Below the pieces are notes generated by a model, which was not told the origin of the DNA, did no database searches, and was given only the letters and a program-made list of their open reading frames with translations. 64,000 nucleotides of DNA from Diplodia intermedia (taxonomy: Eukaryota > Ascomycota > Dothideomycetes > Botryosphaeriales > Botryosphaeriaceae): contig JAKEKT010000001.1 of the NCBI GenBank assembly GCA_021495925.1, forward strand, positions 806,001-870,000, read 5' to 3'. A program made the position numbers and the translations under genes. This document shows, piece by piece, positions 11,557 through 23,500 of this stretch (position 1 is the stretch's first letter; each line of letters starts with the position of its first letter).

Positions 11557-12464
11557 GGTGGATTGTGTTGGTGGAGGCAGGCCGGTTGCGGGCAGGGTGG
11601 AAGTAGCGGCGGGACGGGTGTGGGTAGCGCGTCGAGGGTTGGGATGGTGGTGCTGGGGCGTATCAATATGGACAGCGAAGAGTTAATAACAGTGCACGCG
11701 CGTGGTGGAGACTGTTGATGGTGGGAGGGAAGCGTCTTGGGCACGGTCGAATGGGCGATGAGCAGCTATGTAGGCGGGTGGGCCTGGCAGACCGGGCAGG
11801 CCTGGCGTTAGGGCGTGGTGTTGACCTTGGCGTCGGCCCAGCAACACTCGCGTCCGCCCTGCCCACAGCCTGCACCTGCACGCTGCACACAAGCCGCAGA
11901 GCCCCCACACCGCACAGCCGATGACGCGCCCTGGACATGGCGGCTCAACCGTCGCGTCGCGCATCCAACTGCAGGCGCCTTGGGGACTGACCGGCGCGAG
12001 GCGTTCGTGCCCAGCAGCGTGGAGAGCGCGTCCGTGCAGGCGAATACGTCACGGCTCGACACCGCTCCCATGGGGCCATTCATGCCTCGCGGCGCTGTAG
12101 GGGATGCGCCCCTGCAGGGCCCGGCGCCGGCTCTGGCAGCGGGCATGCGGCCCCCTGAAATCGATCGCAGCACAGGCGTCGCGAGGAGGCTGGACACGGT
12201 GGGTTCTGCAGCCGGCGGCCAGCACATCGGCGAATCGGCAGGGCGCGTGCGCGCGCGCTGAGCCCCCACACCGCCCGGACATGACGCGGGAGATCGCTCG
12301 ACACCTCAATCTCGACGTCCGCCCAAGAGTCACTCGTCCTCGCGCCCCACCGCACCCACGCCTGACCTATATGTCCAGCCCTGCGCATGGCGCAGTCGAG
12401 AGCCGCCCGAAGTCACCCTCCCGCGCTACGGCGCCGTCCCCGACCCCAGCCATGACCGCCCGCC
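11557..12464. promoter_or_regulatory. Divergent promoter region RHO4 / LCB3-type phosphatase
   Basis: This 908-bp GC-rich spacer lies between two outward-facing start codons. Long open frames on both strands here have Pro/Arg/Ala-biased composition and no motifs, so I treat them as GC-driven artefacts. An unsupported ATG at 12452 lies just before the chosen start of the phosphatase. Confidence 0.45.
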
Positions 12465-14338
12465 ATGAGCCGCCCCGTTATGACGCCGGCAACCGGACCC
12501 TCGATCACTGTGCGCCTGCGTGAACTCGCTGCCTTGGAACGCCCAAGCGCTGACTCGATCCAGACCAGAGCAAGCTGCCCGATTGGCGCTACCGGCTGCG
12601 CTGCTCGCTGATTCCCGTCGTGCGCTGGGAGACGCCCTATCTGGCCTACGTGCAAGATGCCCTGCGCACCCCCGCCTTGGACTCCTACTTTGCCTTTACG
12701 GCCAATCTGGGCACCCACACCTTCTTCATGATCATGCTCCCCATCCTCTTCTGGTGTGGCTACACCAATCTCGGAAAAGCGTAGGTTCACGTGCGCACCC
12801 GTTTTGCTGCTTTTGTCTCTTCCGTTTTCTGCCCGAAAGCAAAAAGGTTTCAGCGGCTGACAGCACGCGTCTGCAAAGAATGGTACACGTTCTGGCGTCA
12901 GGTGTCTTCTGGAGTGGCTTTGTTAAGGATATGCTCTGCCTTCCTCGTCCGCTGTCCCCACCGCTGCATCGCATTACCATGTCCGGTTCTGCTGCCTTGG
13001 AGTATGGATTTCCCTCCACCCACTCCACCAACGCTGTGTCCGTGGCTGTGTATGCCATTCACATGCTGCACACGAGTGGAGACGCCGCCGACTCCTCTGC
13101 TCATACGGCCATGCAGGCTGCACTCTACTTCTATGCTGCCTCAATCGTCTTCGGCCGCCTTTACTGCGGCATGCATGGCTTCCTCGATGTGATTATAGGC
13201 ACCCTCTTGGGGGCCCTGCTTGCTGGCGTAGAAATCCTCTTGGGCAATTCCTTCGATCACTGGGTCTGCCAGGACAGCTTCTGGGCGCCATTCTTCGTCA
13301 CACTCGTGATCCTTGTCCTCGTCCGCATCCATCCGGAGCCTGCAGATGACTGCCCGTGCTTTGACGACAGTGTGTGCTTCGCCGGCGTTGTCATTGGCGT
13401 CGAGATCGGAGTGTGGCACTTCTCGAAAACTCGCTTTGCTTATGATGACCCGGTTCCTGGGACCGTCGCGTTTAGTTTACAGCATTTAGGATGGTTCAGA
13501 GCGGTTCTTCGCATCGTACTTGGTGTTTTCATTATCTTCGCCTGGAGGGCAACCATGAAGCCGCTTCTGCTAAGATTCCTTCCTCCTCTTTTCAGGATCT
13601 TGGAACGTCTCAGGATGAATCTTCCGCGCAAGTTCTTCCTGCAAGCATCGTGAGTCGCACCCCCATCATGGTGATGGGAGCATAATGCTAACGTTTCCAA
13701 GTCAATACTCGAGCATCGCTAACTTACGCGACGATGATCATGTCATCCCTTCCGCATCCGAGATCCCCGCTAAGCTGAACAACCTCCGCCATCCCCGCCA
13801 ACGCACCGTCTCCATTGGTCCCCAATCTATGGCCGATGCCTACGAGACCCTTGCCTACCGTCATCAACGAAGGCGAGAGAGCCTTAATTCCCAGGAAGGC
13901 GAGCGTCCCAAGAGTCCGTTGAAGGGCAAGGATGAGAGCTATTTCTTAGCCGAGCCCAAGGATGCCGCCACGTCCACTTCCTCAAGCACACTCGGTACTC
14001 CGATCGGCGCCAACCTTCTTCCAACACCAATTTCTTCCCGAGTGCATTCATACGAGCAGATGATGGGCGCCGGAAGCCCACCTGAAACTGCTGCTACGAG
14101 CCCCATCACCCCTGCCGAGAGCGACCCCGGTGTGGGATCTCCGACAAATCAGCCACTGGATGTGATGCCGGAGGATGAGGAGAAGGAAGATAGAGAGATA
14201 TTTTCGAAACTGGAAAGGCCGCGAGTGCGGTACGATGTAGAAGTCGTGACGAAGCTCATTGTCTACACTGGTGAGGTACCTCCCCCCAACGGGAGGTGGC
14301 ATTTCCAGCTGACGATATCCCAGGAATCGCGTGGTTAG
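12465..14338 (+). CDS. LCB3: Sphingoid base 1-phosphate phosphatase (PAP2 superfamily, Lcb3 type)
   Basis: Predicted 559 residues from four exons: 12465-12519, 12564-12780, 12879-13649 and 13702-14338. It dephosphorylates dihydrosphingosine-1-phosphate in the ER membrane, sending long-chain bases towards ceramide. The three PAP2 signatures are intact: KDMLCLPRP (107-115), YGFPSTHSTN (133-142) and RLYCGMHGFLD (184-194), giving catalytic His139 and His190. Multiple hydrophobic helices follow to about residue 330. The C-terminal 210 residues are a Ser/Pro-rich hydrophilic tail. The start was chosen by phase: only ATG 12465, not ATG 12452, connects through the 44-nt first intron to SKLPDWRYRLR. 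That first junction is the least certain; the others are fixed by flanking conserved sequence. Confidence 0.9.
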
Positions 14339-15830
14339 CGGTAGAGGGCAATCCCTTACTTTTCGAATATTGTGGACTTGGCATGAGACACTTGGTGTAG
14401 GTAATGTCGGCAGGCTAGTCGGGGGAAGAGCTAACTGAACTGATGGATACGTACGATCTGTACAGGGAGGGTAGAAGCAAAAGTGGATATACCAGTAGAA
14501 GAGTGGTGAGCAGTGTTTGTAAAGAGACTCGCCATGATGTGTCACCGGATAGGCCTTTCGTCTCTCCTTAAAGTCAAGCGGCGAACATTATCAGTACATG
14601 AGGACCAGGTAAACTCTTTAATGAGGGTGTCGAAAAACCATCCTTCCATGACTAAGCAACATCCAGCTCATAGAAGGGTCTCATGCCCGAGAGGATGTTT
14701 CCTTGAGTGTGTGGGCTCAGATGTACGCTTGGTTTATTGAATTGGGCCCCGGACGGCAAGCAGATCAATCGGGGTTCACTATGGCTACACAGGTCCTACT
14801 CGATCAGAAGACCACGATAAAAGTGGAATTATCGTTGGACCGCAACCAGCTCTCAAGTGGCATGGAGAGAGATCACCTCTTGGGCCCCATAACTTTAGCG
14901 ACATTGTCCGGCTCGGGTCGGCTGCATCCACACATAGCATTGCTCTGAAGACGCTGACGCTTCGATAGAAAGCTCGCATTACGTTGGGGGCTCCCGTTGG
15001 TCCTTACCCTTGTCTTCGAGGGTCGAGGTCGAGCTTTGACCAGGCCCGGGGCCCCTCTCCATTGATCGGCATCGAACGCAGTGGAGCGTTCCTGGTGACC
15101 GGTGTGGATGGGCTTCACCGTAGATCACGCCGTGTATTTGATAGGGGAGACGCAAGATATGAACGTGGGCATTGAGGAGCTTGGCAGGATGCGACCCTCT
15201 GTGGAGAAGTACCCACTAGGGGATGTTGGGTTTTTCCAGTAATTCCGCGGGCATCAGTGGTTCCCAATCTGCCTTACGGCCAACCAATCTCCACGTTGAT
15301 TATTCGGATTTTGGCAACAAGTAGGCCAAAAGAGCAATAATGCGGCTATATGAGCGTTCCAAAAGACCATTGCTTATGTTGAAATGGTTAGGTGGAATGA
15401 AAATGAGTGCGAATAAGCGGTAGGATGACAAGAGACATGTGAGTGACATTCCTACAGGAAGCGGAGAGTAAGAGGGACTCGCATCTCTGGAGAATCTTTC
15501 CACTTATATTTTGAGTCACGGGAACAAGAAGCAATGTGCATCTAAGTCTCTGAGTTGTTGGGTTGCCCCGGTATTTGAAAGGACAATTTGAACGAACCGA
15601 AGGGAAACGATAGCAAGTAATAGATACCACAGCAGCTGCGTGAACAGAGAAGACTCCAAAAGACCGAAGGAATAGCCAATGCAACTCTTCACAGCGCCAG
15701 CAAACGTAACATGTGCATTTCTACCTCAAAATAGTAGTATGCTTGGAATGTAATTTGATATCATGACATCTTAATCGTACAGTATCGTAACAACCACTTG
15801 GTACATCCTCAAACTCCCTGCAACCCTGGT
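14339..15830. other. Convergent spacer after LCB3-type gene
   Basis: This 1.5-kb stretch has no supportable gene and is more AT-rich than neighbouring coding DNA, especially 15290-15790. I see no terminal repeats, target-site duplications or transposase-like frames. Confidence 0.45.
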
Positions 15831-16244
15831 TTACCTGGTGTCGCCCGGGGCGTCGTTGGCGTCCTCGCCGGGAGCGGCCATCCTGCTGAAGTCGTCCTTG
15901 TGCTGGGCTTGCTTCGTGTCCCTGGTCTTGCCGTGGCCGCCGGGCGCGTGCTGCGACGCGTCAAAGTCGAGTCGCTTGGACTCGATGCTAGCGGGCAACG
16001 CATCGCCGGTGCCTGTGGTGACCTCGCCGGTCATACCGGTGTCGGTGGTGCTGCGGGCGGCGTCAAAGGCGCCGCTGGCCGAGGCCTGGTCGGGCCGGCT
16101 GCCGACGGGGTTATTTGTGGGCGCGGCATCGTGGATCGAGTCCGGCGCGGGCTTCGAGGGGATGGTGTTCATGCGGCCAGCGTCGTTGGGGATGTCGGTG
16201 CCCTTGACGGCCATATCGGAGAGGTTACCACCGGTATGAGACAT
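15831..16244 (-). CDS. Small hydrophilin-like disordered protein, unknown function
   Basis: Intronless frame of 137 residues with a good ATG (MSHTGGNLSDMAVKG). I do not recognise a named family. The composition is striking: 15 Gly (about 11%), many Asp, Ala, Thr, Ser and Lys, and no Cys, Trp or Tyr; there is no hydrophobic stretch, signal peptide or membrane segment. This resembles hydrophilins/LEA-like stress proteins, which act as soluble protectants; that is inference from composition. Short hydrophilic sequences of this style, with DSIHDAAPTNNPVG-like text, are common in Pezizomycotina, and the frame is not Arg/Pro-skewed like random GC-rich frames. The opposite strand is open too but lacks protein-like sequence. 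It diverges from MZT1 across 516 bp. Confidence 0.65.
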   Translation of the reverse strand: MSHTGGNLSDMAVKGTDIPNDAGRMNTIPSKPAPDSIHDAAPTNNPVGSRPDQASASGAFDAARSTTDTGMTGEVTTGTGDALPASIESKRLDFDASQHAPGGHGKTRDTKQAQHKDDFSRMAAPGEDANDAPGDTR

Positions 16245-16760
16245 TCTGGATTGTGTATGTTGTCGCGGTTGTGGGTAAAGATGGTAAATTTGAGCGAAGT
16301 TTCTGAAGTGTTGACTTTCTTGAGGAGTTCAAGATGGATTGAGAGTGACGACTGGAAGACAGAGAAAGAGCTCAGTTGGAGATGCAGGGCAAGCCATTTG
16401 TACTCTCTCGTCTAACGGGACTTGGACCTTTTGGTGTGATGTCATGTAGCTCGATTTACGGAGTCGTGACGACGGCGGGGAAAGCGCGATGGATGATTGA
16501 TGTCATTATGAGGCTGGATCGCAGCAGCCGTGCACCATGGTGTTCGCGCCGCCCGCCTCCCCGGCGATCGGCTCAATACCGGCATTTCTAGCGTCGCTGT
16601 CGCGAACAGACGCGTCTCCCCCGCTCGCAGCGCAAGCCCAACACTAGCTGCGTCAACGCTCGTAAACGCTCACAGCAGTCGGACTCTGCAGCTCGCACAA
16701 CACGCCTCCCCCTTTCCTTCAATCAGCTCCTGTGTTTTTTTTTTCTATTTTTTTTCCACA
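16245..16760. promoter_or_regulatory. Divergent promoter, hydrophilin-like gene / MZT1
   Basis: These 516 bp separate two outward-facing starts. A T-rich tract at 16733-16756 (two runs of 8-10 T) ends only a few bases before the MZT1 start codon and is probably in its 5' UTR. Confidence 0.5.
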
Positions 16761-17144
16761 ATGCCGCCGCCGCAGGAGATCGACAAGCGCCAGGCCGCGC
16801 GCGAAGTCATCGACATCCTGCACGAAATCGCAACACTCCTCGTACGGCCTCCCCGCCGCTGCGTCGTCCACTTATCCTGTACATGCCGCTGACCCGCATC
16901 TCAGAACACCAATCTCAACCGTACCCAGCTCTCCTTCTGCGTCTCGCTCATCGAAAATGGCGTCAACCCTGAGGCTCTAGCCGTACGCTTGGCCCTTTCC
17001 CAAGTGCACTACTTTCGAATAGAGGGAGCCTGTGCTGACAGCAAATGTCCTGTCTGCTCGCAGAATGTCATCAGGAATCTCCGAGAGCAGTATCCCGAAC
17101 CGCTGGAGCCGGAGCTCGGCGACGAAGAAGGCGGTGAGGCCTGA
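16761..17144 (+). CDS. MZT1: Mitotic-spindle organizing protein 1 (MOZART1)
   Basis: Predicted 79 residues from three exons, 16761-16841, 16905-16982 and 17064-17144, all phase 0. Mzt1 binds the N-terminus of gamma-tubulin complex proteins at the spindle pole body and activates microtubule nucleation. The core helices are DKRQAAREVIDILHEIATLL, then NTNLNRTQLSFCVSLIENGV and NPEALANVIRNLREQ; the NPEAL motif in helix 3 is the family hallmark. The acidic C-terminal tail is typical. Each splice falls between helices and restores the family length (70-85 residues). None of the three exons is long enough to be called alone, so the gene is easily missed. Confidence 0.94.
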
Positions 17145-18252
17145 ACACTTGGTCAACTGTTATGGTCTATGATAGGAGTTCGTTTTGTTTTTGTGATACC
17201 CAAAGGTGGCTTTCACCCCCCCGACTAGACTTCCGAAAAGATGCTGAGAACAAAAGATGGTGGAGGCTCAGCAGTCGTCCATGGTGGGGCAGGCACAGTG
17301 CACTGGATGTTCCCCTCTTGGATGAAGGCTTTGCCACCAAGCGAGCGAAAGGGCACATTGCGGCCAAGCGGGCGAGGCTATGGTGGAAACAATGCAGCAG
17401 TTCGTCTGACATTTAGGAAGAAGGTCGATATGGAAGCTGAAGCTAATGGGGGCGTGTAACTTGGTGCTCGGGGGCATTTAGACGGCAAAGCAGAGGCAGC
17501 ACTGCTTTCCTGACGTGAAGACAAGTTTTCTCAACCGTACTGGAGACATGCTCAAGGGTGCTGAGCGCCAGGGAGCAGAGTTCGTGATGTACAGAATTTC
17601 AAGCTCTATGCTTATGAGCATTATGGGTGAGACTTATGTCGGTATGTGCTTTCGTCCAAAATGACAAAGAGCTCAGCATTTAGGTGAGTTGCGAAATCTT
17701 CCCAAACCCACTCAAGGGGTCGATGCATTAATGGGGAACAAGTACAAAGCATGGAACCTTCCCTCCCTTGAATTTCGAAAGGTCACCAGGCCGTTATACC
17801 GTCCTTTTTTCGGTACAGTCGCCACGCCCCTTCATCAAGTAGAGTTTGATGCAAGGTGGACTTGTTCCAGGAACAAATTAATTACGGCAGGGAGAGAGAG
17901 CCAAACCGAACAACAGACAATAACAGAAAAAATGCGCCGCGATAACTCCTTGAAAGCTGGTATCATTGCTCACTCACCCATTCCACGCCTTTTTTGAACT
18001 CCTGCCGAAAGACCCGAAACGATGAGAACGCCTACGTAAGGGACAAAATGTTGAAAGGAAAGGATGGCCTGTTCTCTCCCAAGATTGCCGTAAAATGGTT
18101 GAGAGTCTTTTCTGCTGCAATAGGCGCTTCGACTCTGTTTAATGGCGAGTATCGGTTCGGTGACTACCCTTTAGGAATCTGCAGAGGTGACGATGCAAAG
18201 ATCCGGAGCCTCGACGGTTGCAAAGCGTAGGGTGATGACCGGGGAAATGCAA
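17145..18252. other. Convergent spacer MZT1 / 2EXR gene
   Basis: 1.1 kb with no supportable gene. Several short open frames exist but none has a motif or a splice partner. It probably contains both 3' UTRs. Confidence 0.45.
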
Positions 18253-19338
18253 TCAGAGCCACCAGCCGGTGAAGCTCAAGAAGGTATCCATGGCTTTCTT
18301 GAGGTCGGAACTGCGCAGTTGGCCACGTCCCTTCTTTTCCCACAGATCTTTAGTGAGATCCTCCAGGGCTTTCTTACCCTTCAAGCCCGCGGCCTTCGGC
18401 CCATCGCACGCCAATACCTCAACCTTGCCGAACTTGAACTTCTCGCTCAGATCAACAGCAAAGGTGGCGTAGCCGTAAGCACCCTTGTCGGTATTCTCGA
18501 CGAGGGAGCCGTCCGGACCGTAGATCATGGGCTTCGCGAACATGGAGCCGCGAACGCTCACGCGGAGTAGGCGCAGCGCGTTGGCCGACGCATCATCTAG
18601 GGACGAGATCCAGGAGACGAACGAGTCGTAGAAATCACGATACTCGAGTTTGACCATCCAGGTGTTGGAGCTGTAGTAGAGCTCGAGCGCCTCAGACCGG
18701 ACGAGTCGGCAGATGGCGGCGAGCGGATGCTGCTTCCTGTTCTTGAAGATGGACAGGCAGTAGATAAGCGGCTGGCGGTTGGTGATGTAGGGGATGTGCT
18801 GGTAGATCATGCGTCGGATCTCGGGCGGCAACGTAAGGAGAGTTGGCCCGCCCGAATCGTCGGCGACCACGGCAGTCAAGCCGGTGGTGCTGCCTCCAGC
18901 GTAGTCGCCGATGCAAGTCGCGTGACCGGTGGCGGCGGAGATTTGCAAGCGCTGGTGGGCGGGAGCAGCGTGGAAAGCTTCGGCGGAGAGTAGCGGCTGG
19001 GACAGTAACGGCAGGTTCGTCCTCATGGGGTGCTGGTCCTGGGCAGAACGCGAGTCCGTCTCAGCGGGGATGGGTGGATCGACCGAGACGCTGCTCATGG
19101 GCGGCACGACATAGTCGCTCTTCAGGTTGAGCGACGACAGCGAGCCTTGGGCGGGCCGCTCGTCCTGGAGGGTTGGATGGTGGCCGGAGTCGGCGGCAGG
19201 CTGGTGGTGACTGCATACTCTCCGCTCCGTGCAATCGCGTGACGGCGACGAGGGAGAGGGAGCGCTCTTGTCGGGCTGGGCCCAGGCGAAGGCGACGCCC
19301 GGCTCTATGGATCGGCGTCGCTGGATGCTGCTGGACAT
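18253..19338 (-). CDS. 2EXR / F-box-like domain protein
   Basis: Intronless, 361 residues from an ATG at 19338. The first 165 residues are Ser/Pro/Ala-rich and look disordered. The segment LLTLPPEIRRMIYQHI (167-182) is the start of the 2EXR/F-box-like module that is very abundant in filamentous fungi, followed by LAAICRLVRSEALELYYSSN (about 200-225), the usual second half. The remaining 130 residues are mixed alpha/beta in appearance and end in FTGWWL. Such proteins are mostly uncharacterised; some F-box relatives are ubiquitin-ligase adaptors, but no Skp1-binding F-box can be claimed here. It is a typical lineage-variable gene. Confidence 0.82.
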   Translation of the reverse strand: MSSSIQRRRSIEPGVAFAWAQPDKSAPSPSSPSRDCTERRVCSHHQPAADSGHHPTLQDERPAQGSLSSLNLKSDYVVPPMSSVSVDPPIPAETDSRSAQDQHPMRTNLPLLSQPLLSAEAFHAAPAHQRLQISAATGHATCIGDYAGGSTTGLTAVVADDSGGPTLLTLPPEIRRMIYQHIPYITNRQPLIYCLSIFKNRKQHPLAAICRLVRSEALELYYSSNTWMVKLEYRDFYDSFVSWISSLDDASANALRLLRVSVRGSMFAKPMIYGPDGSLVENTDKGAYGYATFAVDLSEKFKFGKVEVLACDGPKAAGLKGKKALEDLTKDLWEKKGRGQLRSSDLKKAMDTFLSFTGWWL

Positions 19339-20547
19339 GTCTCGGGCTGGGCTGCTGGGCTTGGGCGAGCGTGTCGAGAGGAAGCAGACAGGCGCTGGGG
19401 GGCCGCGTGGAATGCGAGTGGTAGGAATACCGTCGTTTCAGATGGATGAGCACGGGGATGCGTTGTCGCAAGACGGGCAGAGAGGGCGCAGCAGGGCAGC
19501 CGAAAGGGCGATAAGCATTTGCTCGCACCGCGCTCCCAGCCGGGCGTAAGGCTGAGGAGCGCTGTGTCTTTTAGCTAGGAGTTTGTTGGCCTGCAGCGGC
19601 ACGGCAGGACCCCTAAACCAGGGTTGTGCAGCCACAGCTGCGAAGCTGCGCCTGCCTGTGCCGCCCACCGCCCACCGCCCACGCCTGGTGAGCTGTCCTC
19701 GCTCGCTACCCCCTCTCAAATCAGCGTCACCGGGTCGCCCGGCGCAGGCGAGCAGCATGAACGACCTCCCCCGCCTTGGCCTCCTCAAATTGAGATGCGC
19801 ACCCGTGATTCACCACCCCAGCCGGCCCGCCTCCTCCTCGAGCGCCCTCCCCGCCCGCAACCCACCATCAAGGCGCAGCGCCCCCCGACCTTGATTACGC
19901 TTTCCCTTCCAGTTGAGCCCTACAGCTGGCGCTGCTGCCAAAACAAACGCATTTAGAACTGCTGCCACGTACACCCGCCCTCACCCCCGGCTCTCGTGCC
20001 ATGAACCAAGTACTGGTCATGTTCACCGTGCCCAATGTCTTGGCCCCAGGGAAGCGCAGCTGCGATGTCGTGCAGTTGAATGTGGCATGTGAAAGTCGGT
20101 AGGAACTCCGGGTACCGCAAACCAGCTCTCATTCGGCAAATCACCGTCACACACGCCATGCCGGGCACACACCTGTATTCAATAGGCTTTGAGCCGTTTA
20201 TCATTCCTTAAAAGCAAAGTACATACAGTGCGCAAGTGCCCGACACGTTGAACGTGCCGCACTGTTTGGTAGGCACTCAGAAGAGGAGAGCGCCCTAGGC
20301 GCGAGACGGCCCGCTTGGGCAGTCAAAAGGACTGAGCCTGGCCATGCTTTCTCTGCGAGCGAAAAGCCCCAACATCCGCCATCGTGTACCACATGAGTTC
20401 CGGTGATGCCTGTGTCAGTCTCAAAACGTGACGCGAACGCCTTATTAGCCGCCAAGATAATCAGTCACACGAAATGAACCCGGCCGAAAGAGGAAGAAGA
20501 AAGTGAGGCTTCGAGTCGGTCGATCCCGGAACTCCTGTTGAAGCATC
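19339..20547. other. Intergenic between 2EXR gene and the large unknown gene
   Basis: 1.2 kb with no supportable gene. The part next to 19338 is the promoter of the 2EXR gene and is C-rich on this strand around 19640-19900. The remainder is probably the 3' UTR of the gene on its right. Confidence 0.45.
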
Positions 20548-23500
20548 CTAATGGACTGCTCCGGATGCGCGTCTGCCCCAAGGAGAGCTAGGCGAGTTGC
20601 TCTTGCTGTTGTTGCTCCAAGGGTGACCCGGAGGCACGTTGCCCGACGTCTTGCGTGGACGAGACGCGCCGTTGCTGTTGCTGTTCTCACGCGGCGGCAT
20701 GCTTCGCTTCTTGTTGTTGTAGCCGGACGGCTTACGGCCTGGGTTACGGCGCCTGGGCATAATCCTGGTCTTCACCACGTCCGAAGCCGCCATGTGGATT
20801 GTAATGATGAAACCCTGCGCGTTCTGTTCGCGCTCTGCAACAGGACTGAAGGTCGGGTCGATACTGAAGACATCGGTGGTCTTGTAGAAGCGTGATCCAG
20901 GACGGATAGAGGGGGCTGCAACGGGAGCGAGGCCGGCATTCATGTGCGGCTCCTTCGGAAGGCGGACAGTCGGGGCGGAAAACGCTTCCGGGACGCTCAT
21001 CACCTCTTCGAAAGCCGACTTTGAGACAGGGCTGGCATCGTAGCTAGACGCGAAGGTCGTTGGCGCCGGCTTGGACGGGAGTGAGACGGTGGCTCCAGCG
21101 AGGGGACCTGTGTGGTCGTAAGGAGCTTTGCTTGCAGATGCGACGGCGAGCGAAGTAGCTGTCTTTGGAGGCGAGGACATTGGTGCTGAAGCGCGGCCGA
21201 GGAGTCCGTTGAAGCGCTCCTGCCAACTGGGCTGTGAGATGATAGGCTGTGAGCCAAGACGAGAGAATCCAGGCCTCGCAGGCATGATAACCGGGGATGA
21301 AGAGTTGGACGCGGCGGCCGGAGGTAGCTTGACCTTAATCTTCTGCGGCAGCTTCACGATCGGATGCGACACGTCTCCAGTAAAGGCAGGGTGACTCGAA
21401 GTCTCGGGCGGCGGCGGAGAGTCGCCATTGATTGTGAGCTGCGAAACTGTCGCCTGAAGTGTATCGAGGGCGTCTTGTGTGCGTGGGAAGAAGCGCGAGG
21501 AGCGGTTGCCTTGAGCACCGGTTGAACCAGGTGAGGTTTGCACTTTCTCAGCGCCGATCGGGCGAAGTGTAGACGCCTCTTCACCAACAGAGGGTCTGTA
21601 AGGCTCGCTAAGCGGAACAGGCGTCGCGCGCGAAGACGGTTCGGAATGGCTTGTGTGAAGCGCTTGATCTTCTGGCTTCGAGACACTGGTAGGGTGAAGG
21701 TGAACGGTGCTCTTGGTCTCTAAGACGCGGCGGCGATCCAGAGAGCCCTCGATGGCAGTCTGTTTGAAAGTCTCGTTGAAGGCGGGTAGCGGCTTTCCAC
21801 GGTTAGCCTGATAGCTCTCTTCGCGTCTGCGCGCAAGCTTTGCGTCGGACTCTGCAATCGAGTTGGCGCTCCAGGCCGAGACATCGAAAGCTGGACGAGA
21901 CGTTGGCTTGGGAGGCCCGATCGGGCCCGGCGGGGCAACAGCGGCGGATGCCATTGCTGTCGGAGTGTGTGCGAACGAATCCTGTGAGCGCAAGTCGGGT
22001 TGCGAAGCAAAGGTAGAAGAAGGTTGCTCGGCGGAGGGAGGGTGTGAAAAGCGCGGAGGTGAGGTAGGCAGTTTGGTCGTGGCCGGGGGCGGCGCGATCG
22101 GCCCCGGCGCCCCGGCTGGCGGTGGCTGCTGTGTATGTCCAAACGTGCCGTTGCCGATGCCTCTTTCTTGATTGGGCGGGCCCCACACGTTGCGGCTGCG
22201 CAGCGGTACCCACGGTGTGCCAGAAGCCACAGACGGCTTCCAGGCAGGCACCTTTTGCTCCAGCGTCGGTGCTGCTTCTTCTGAGCTCACACTGTCTGGC
22301 TTTGGCGCCTCCGCAGCAGGAACGTCAGCCGACTTCACCGGCGAAACTGCCTTACGCTCGGGGGACTTCACTTCCCGCCGTGTTTGCTCTGAAGCCCTGA
22401 AATGCTCGCCTGCTCTCTTCACAGGGTGCGGCTGGTGGACCTTCATCATGCCATATTGCGCAACCTCACCCTCCACCGTCGGTATGGGCGGTTTTGGAGG
22501 CGACTGAATAGCAGTCGGCTTTTGCTGAGCGTGCGGCGTCTCACCAGCAGCGGGCGGTGACTTCGGTTTCTCGGCTTTGGATGGCGGCGGACCTAATGCC
22601 TCCAGCTTCAGCCGGAGGCGCTCCTTGCGTGCCGCCTCCTCCTTCTCTTCTTCTTCTCGGCGCTTCTGCTTCTCAGCCCTGGCTCGCTCGATCTTGTCCC
22701 GCATCATCTGCTCCTGAACTTTGACTTGCTCTTGGTAGGCAACCACCGGGTTGGCACCGCCATTGGCAGCATCAGGCGAGGCCAGGGAGCCGTCAGCCGG
22801 CAGCGGAGATGCTGGCTGAACATGCGCTGCTACGGGAGAAGAGTGCTGTGTCAAAGAGCCCTGATGTGAGGCCGCAGGCGAAAGTCCCCGTTCGCTAGGT
22901 ACGCCACGTTGGAGGCCGCCTCTTGTCGGCATCGGTGGAGCCATGTCAGCCGTAGAATGGGAGCTCCGTCGGTCACGAATCATGGGTGGTACATCCCGAT
23001 TAAGGGACATTCTCCTACCACTCCCGCCGCTAACATTTGACGAAGTGCGGCGGTGAGCCCAAGGCTCCTCAGACACACTAGATCTCGAGGTCTGAAAGGC
23101 TGCAGAAGGTTCGGCCGGTCCCGATTGAGATGGCCGTTGCAGGACGGACGGCTGACGGAGTGAGGAGTCTTGACGCGAAGGGCCCCGCCGAGTGTCTCTT
23201 ACGGGCTCGTATCGGCCGGATTGGGAATTGAACAGTTCCCTGGGTCCCCGGTCATCCCGCCACGATCTGTTGAAGTCATCGGCCGCAATTTCTTTGGCAG
23301 GCGAAGGCGCTGGAGGTAGAGCATCAAAGCCATGAGGATCCTTCTGAGAAAATCGGGAAATTGGGGGGTGCTCGGACAGAGGATTAACGACGATAGGTGA
23401 GACCTTCTCGACCGGTGGAAGTGGGGCCCAAGGCGACTTCGCAGGAGTAGGCGCTGGAGACTTTGAAACTAGTGTTGGCTTCGAGCCGTCCATCTGGCCC

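Noticed and set aside
11557..12520. Open frames on both strands in the RHO4/LCB3 spacer
   Set aside because: Pro/Arg-rich and mutually overlapping. ATG 12452 does not connect in phase with the downstream PAP2 exons.
14339..15830. AT-richer spacer considered as a RIP-mutated transposon relic
   Set aside because: I saw no terminal repeats or decayed transposase frames, and the AT rise is modest.
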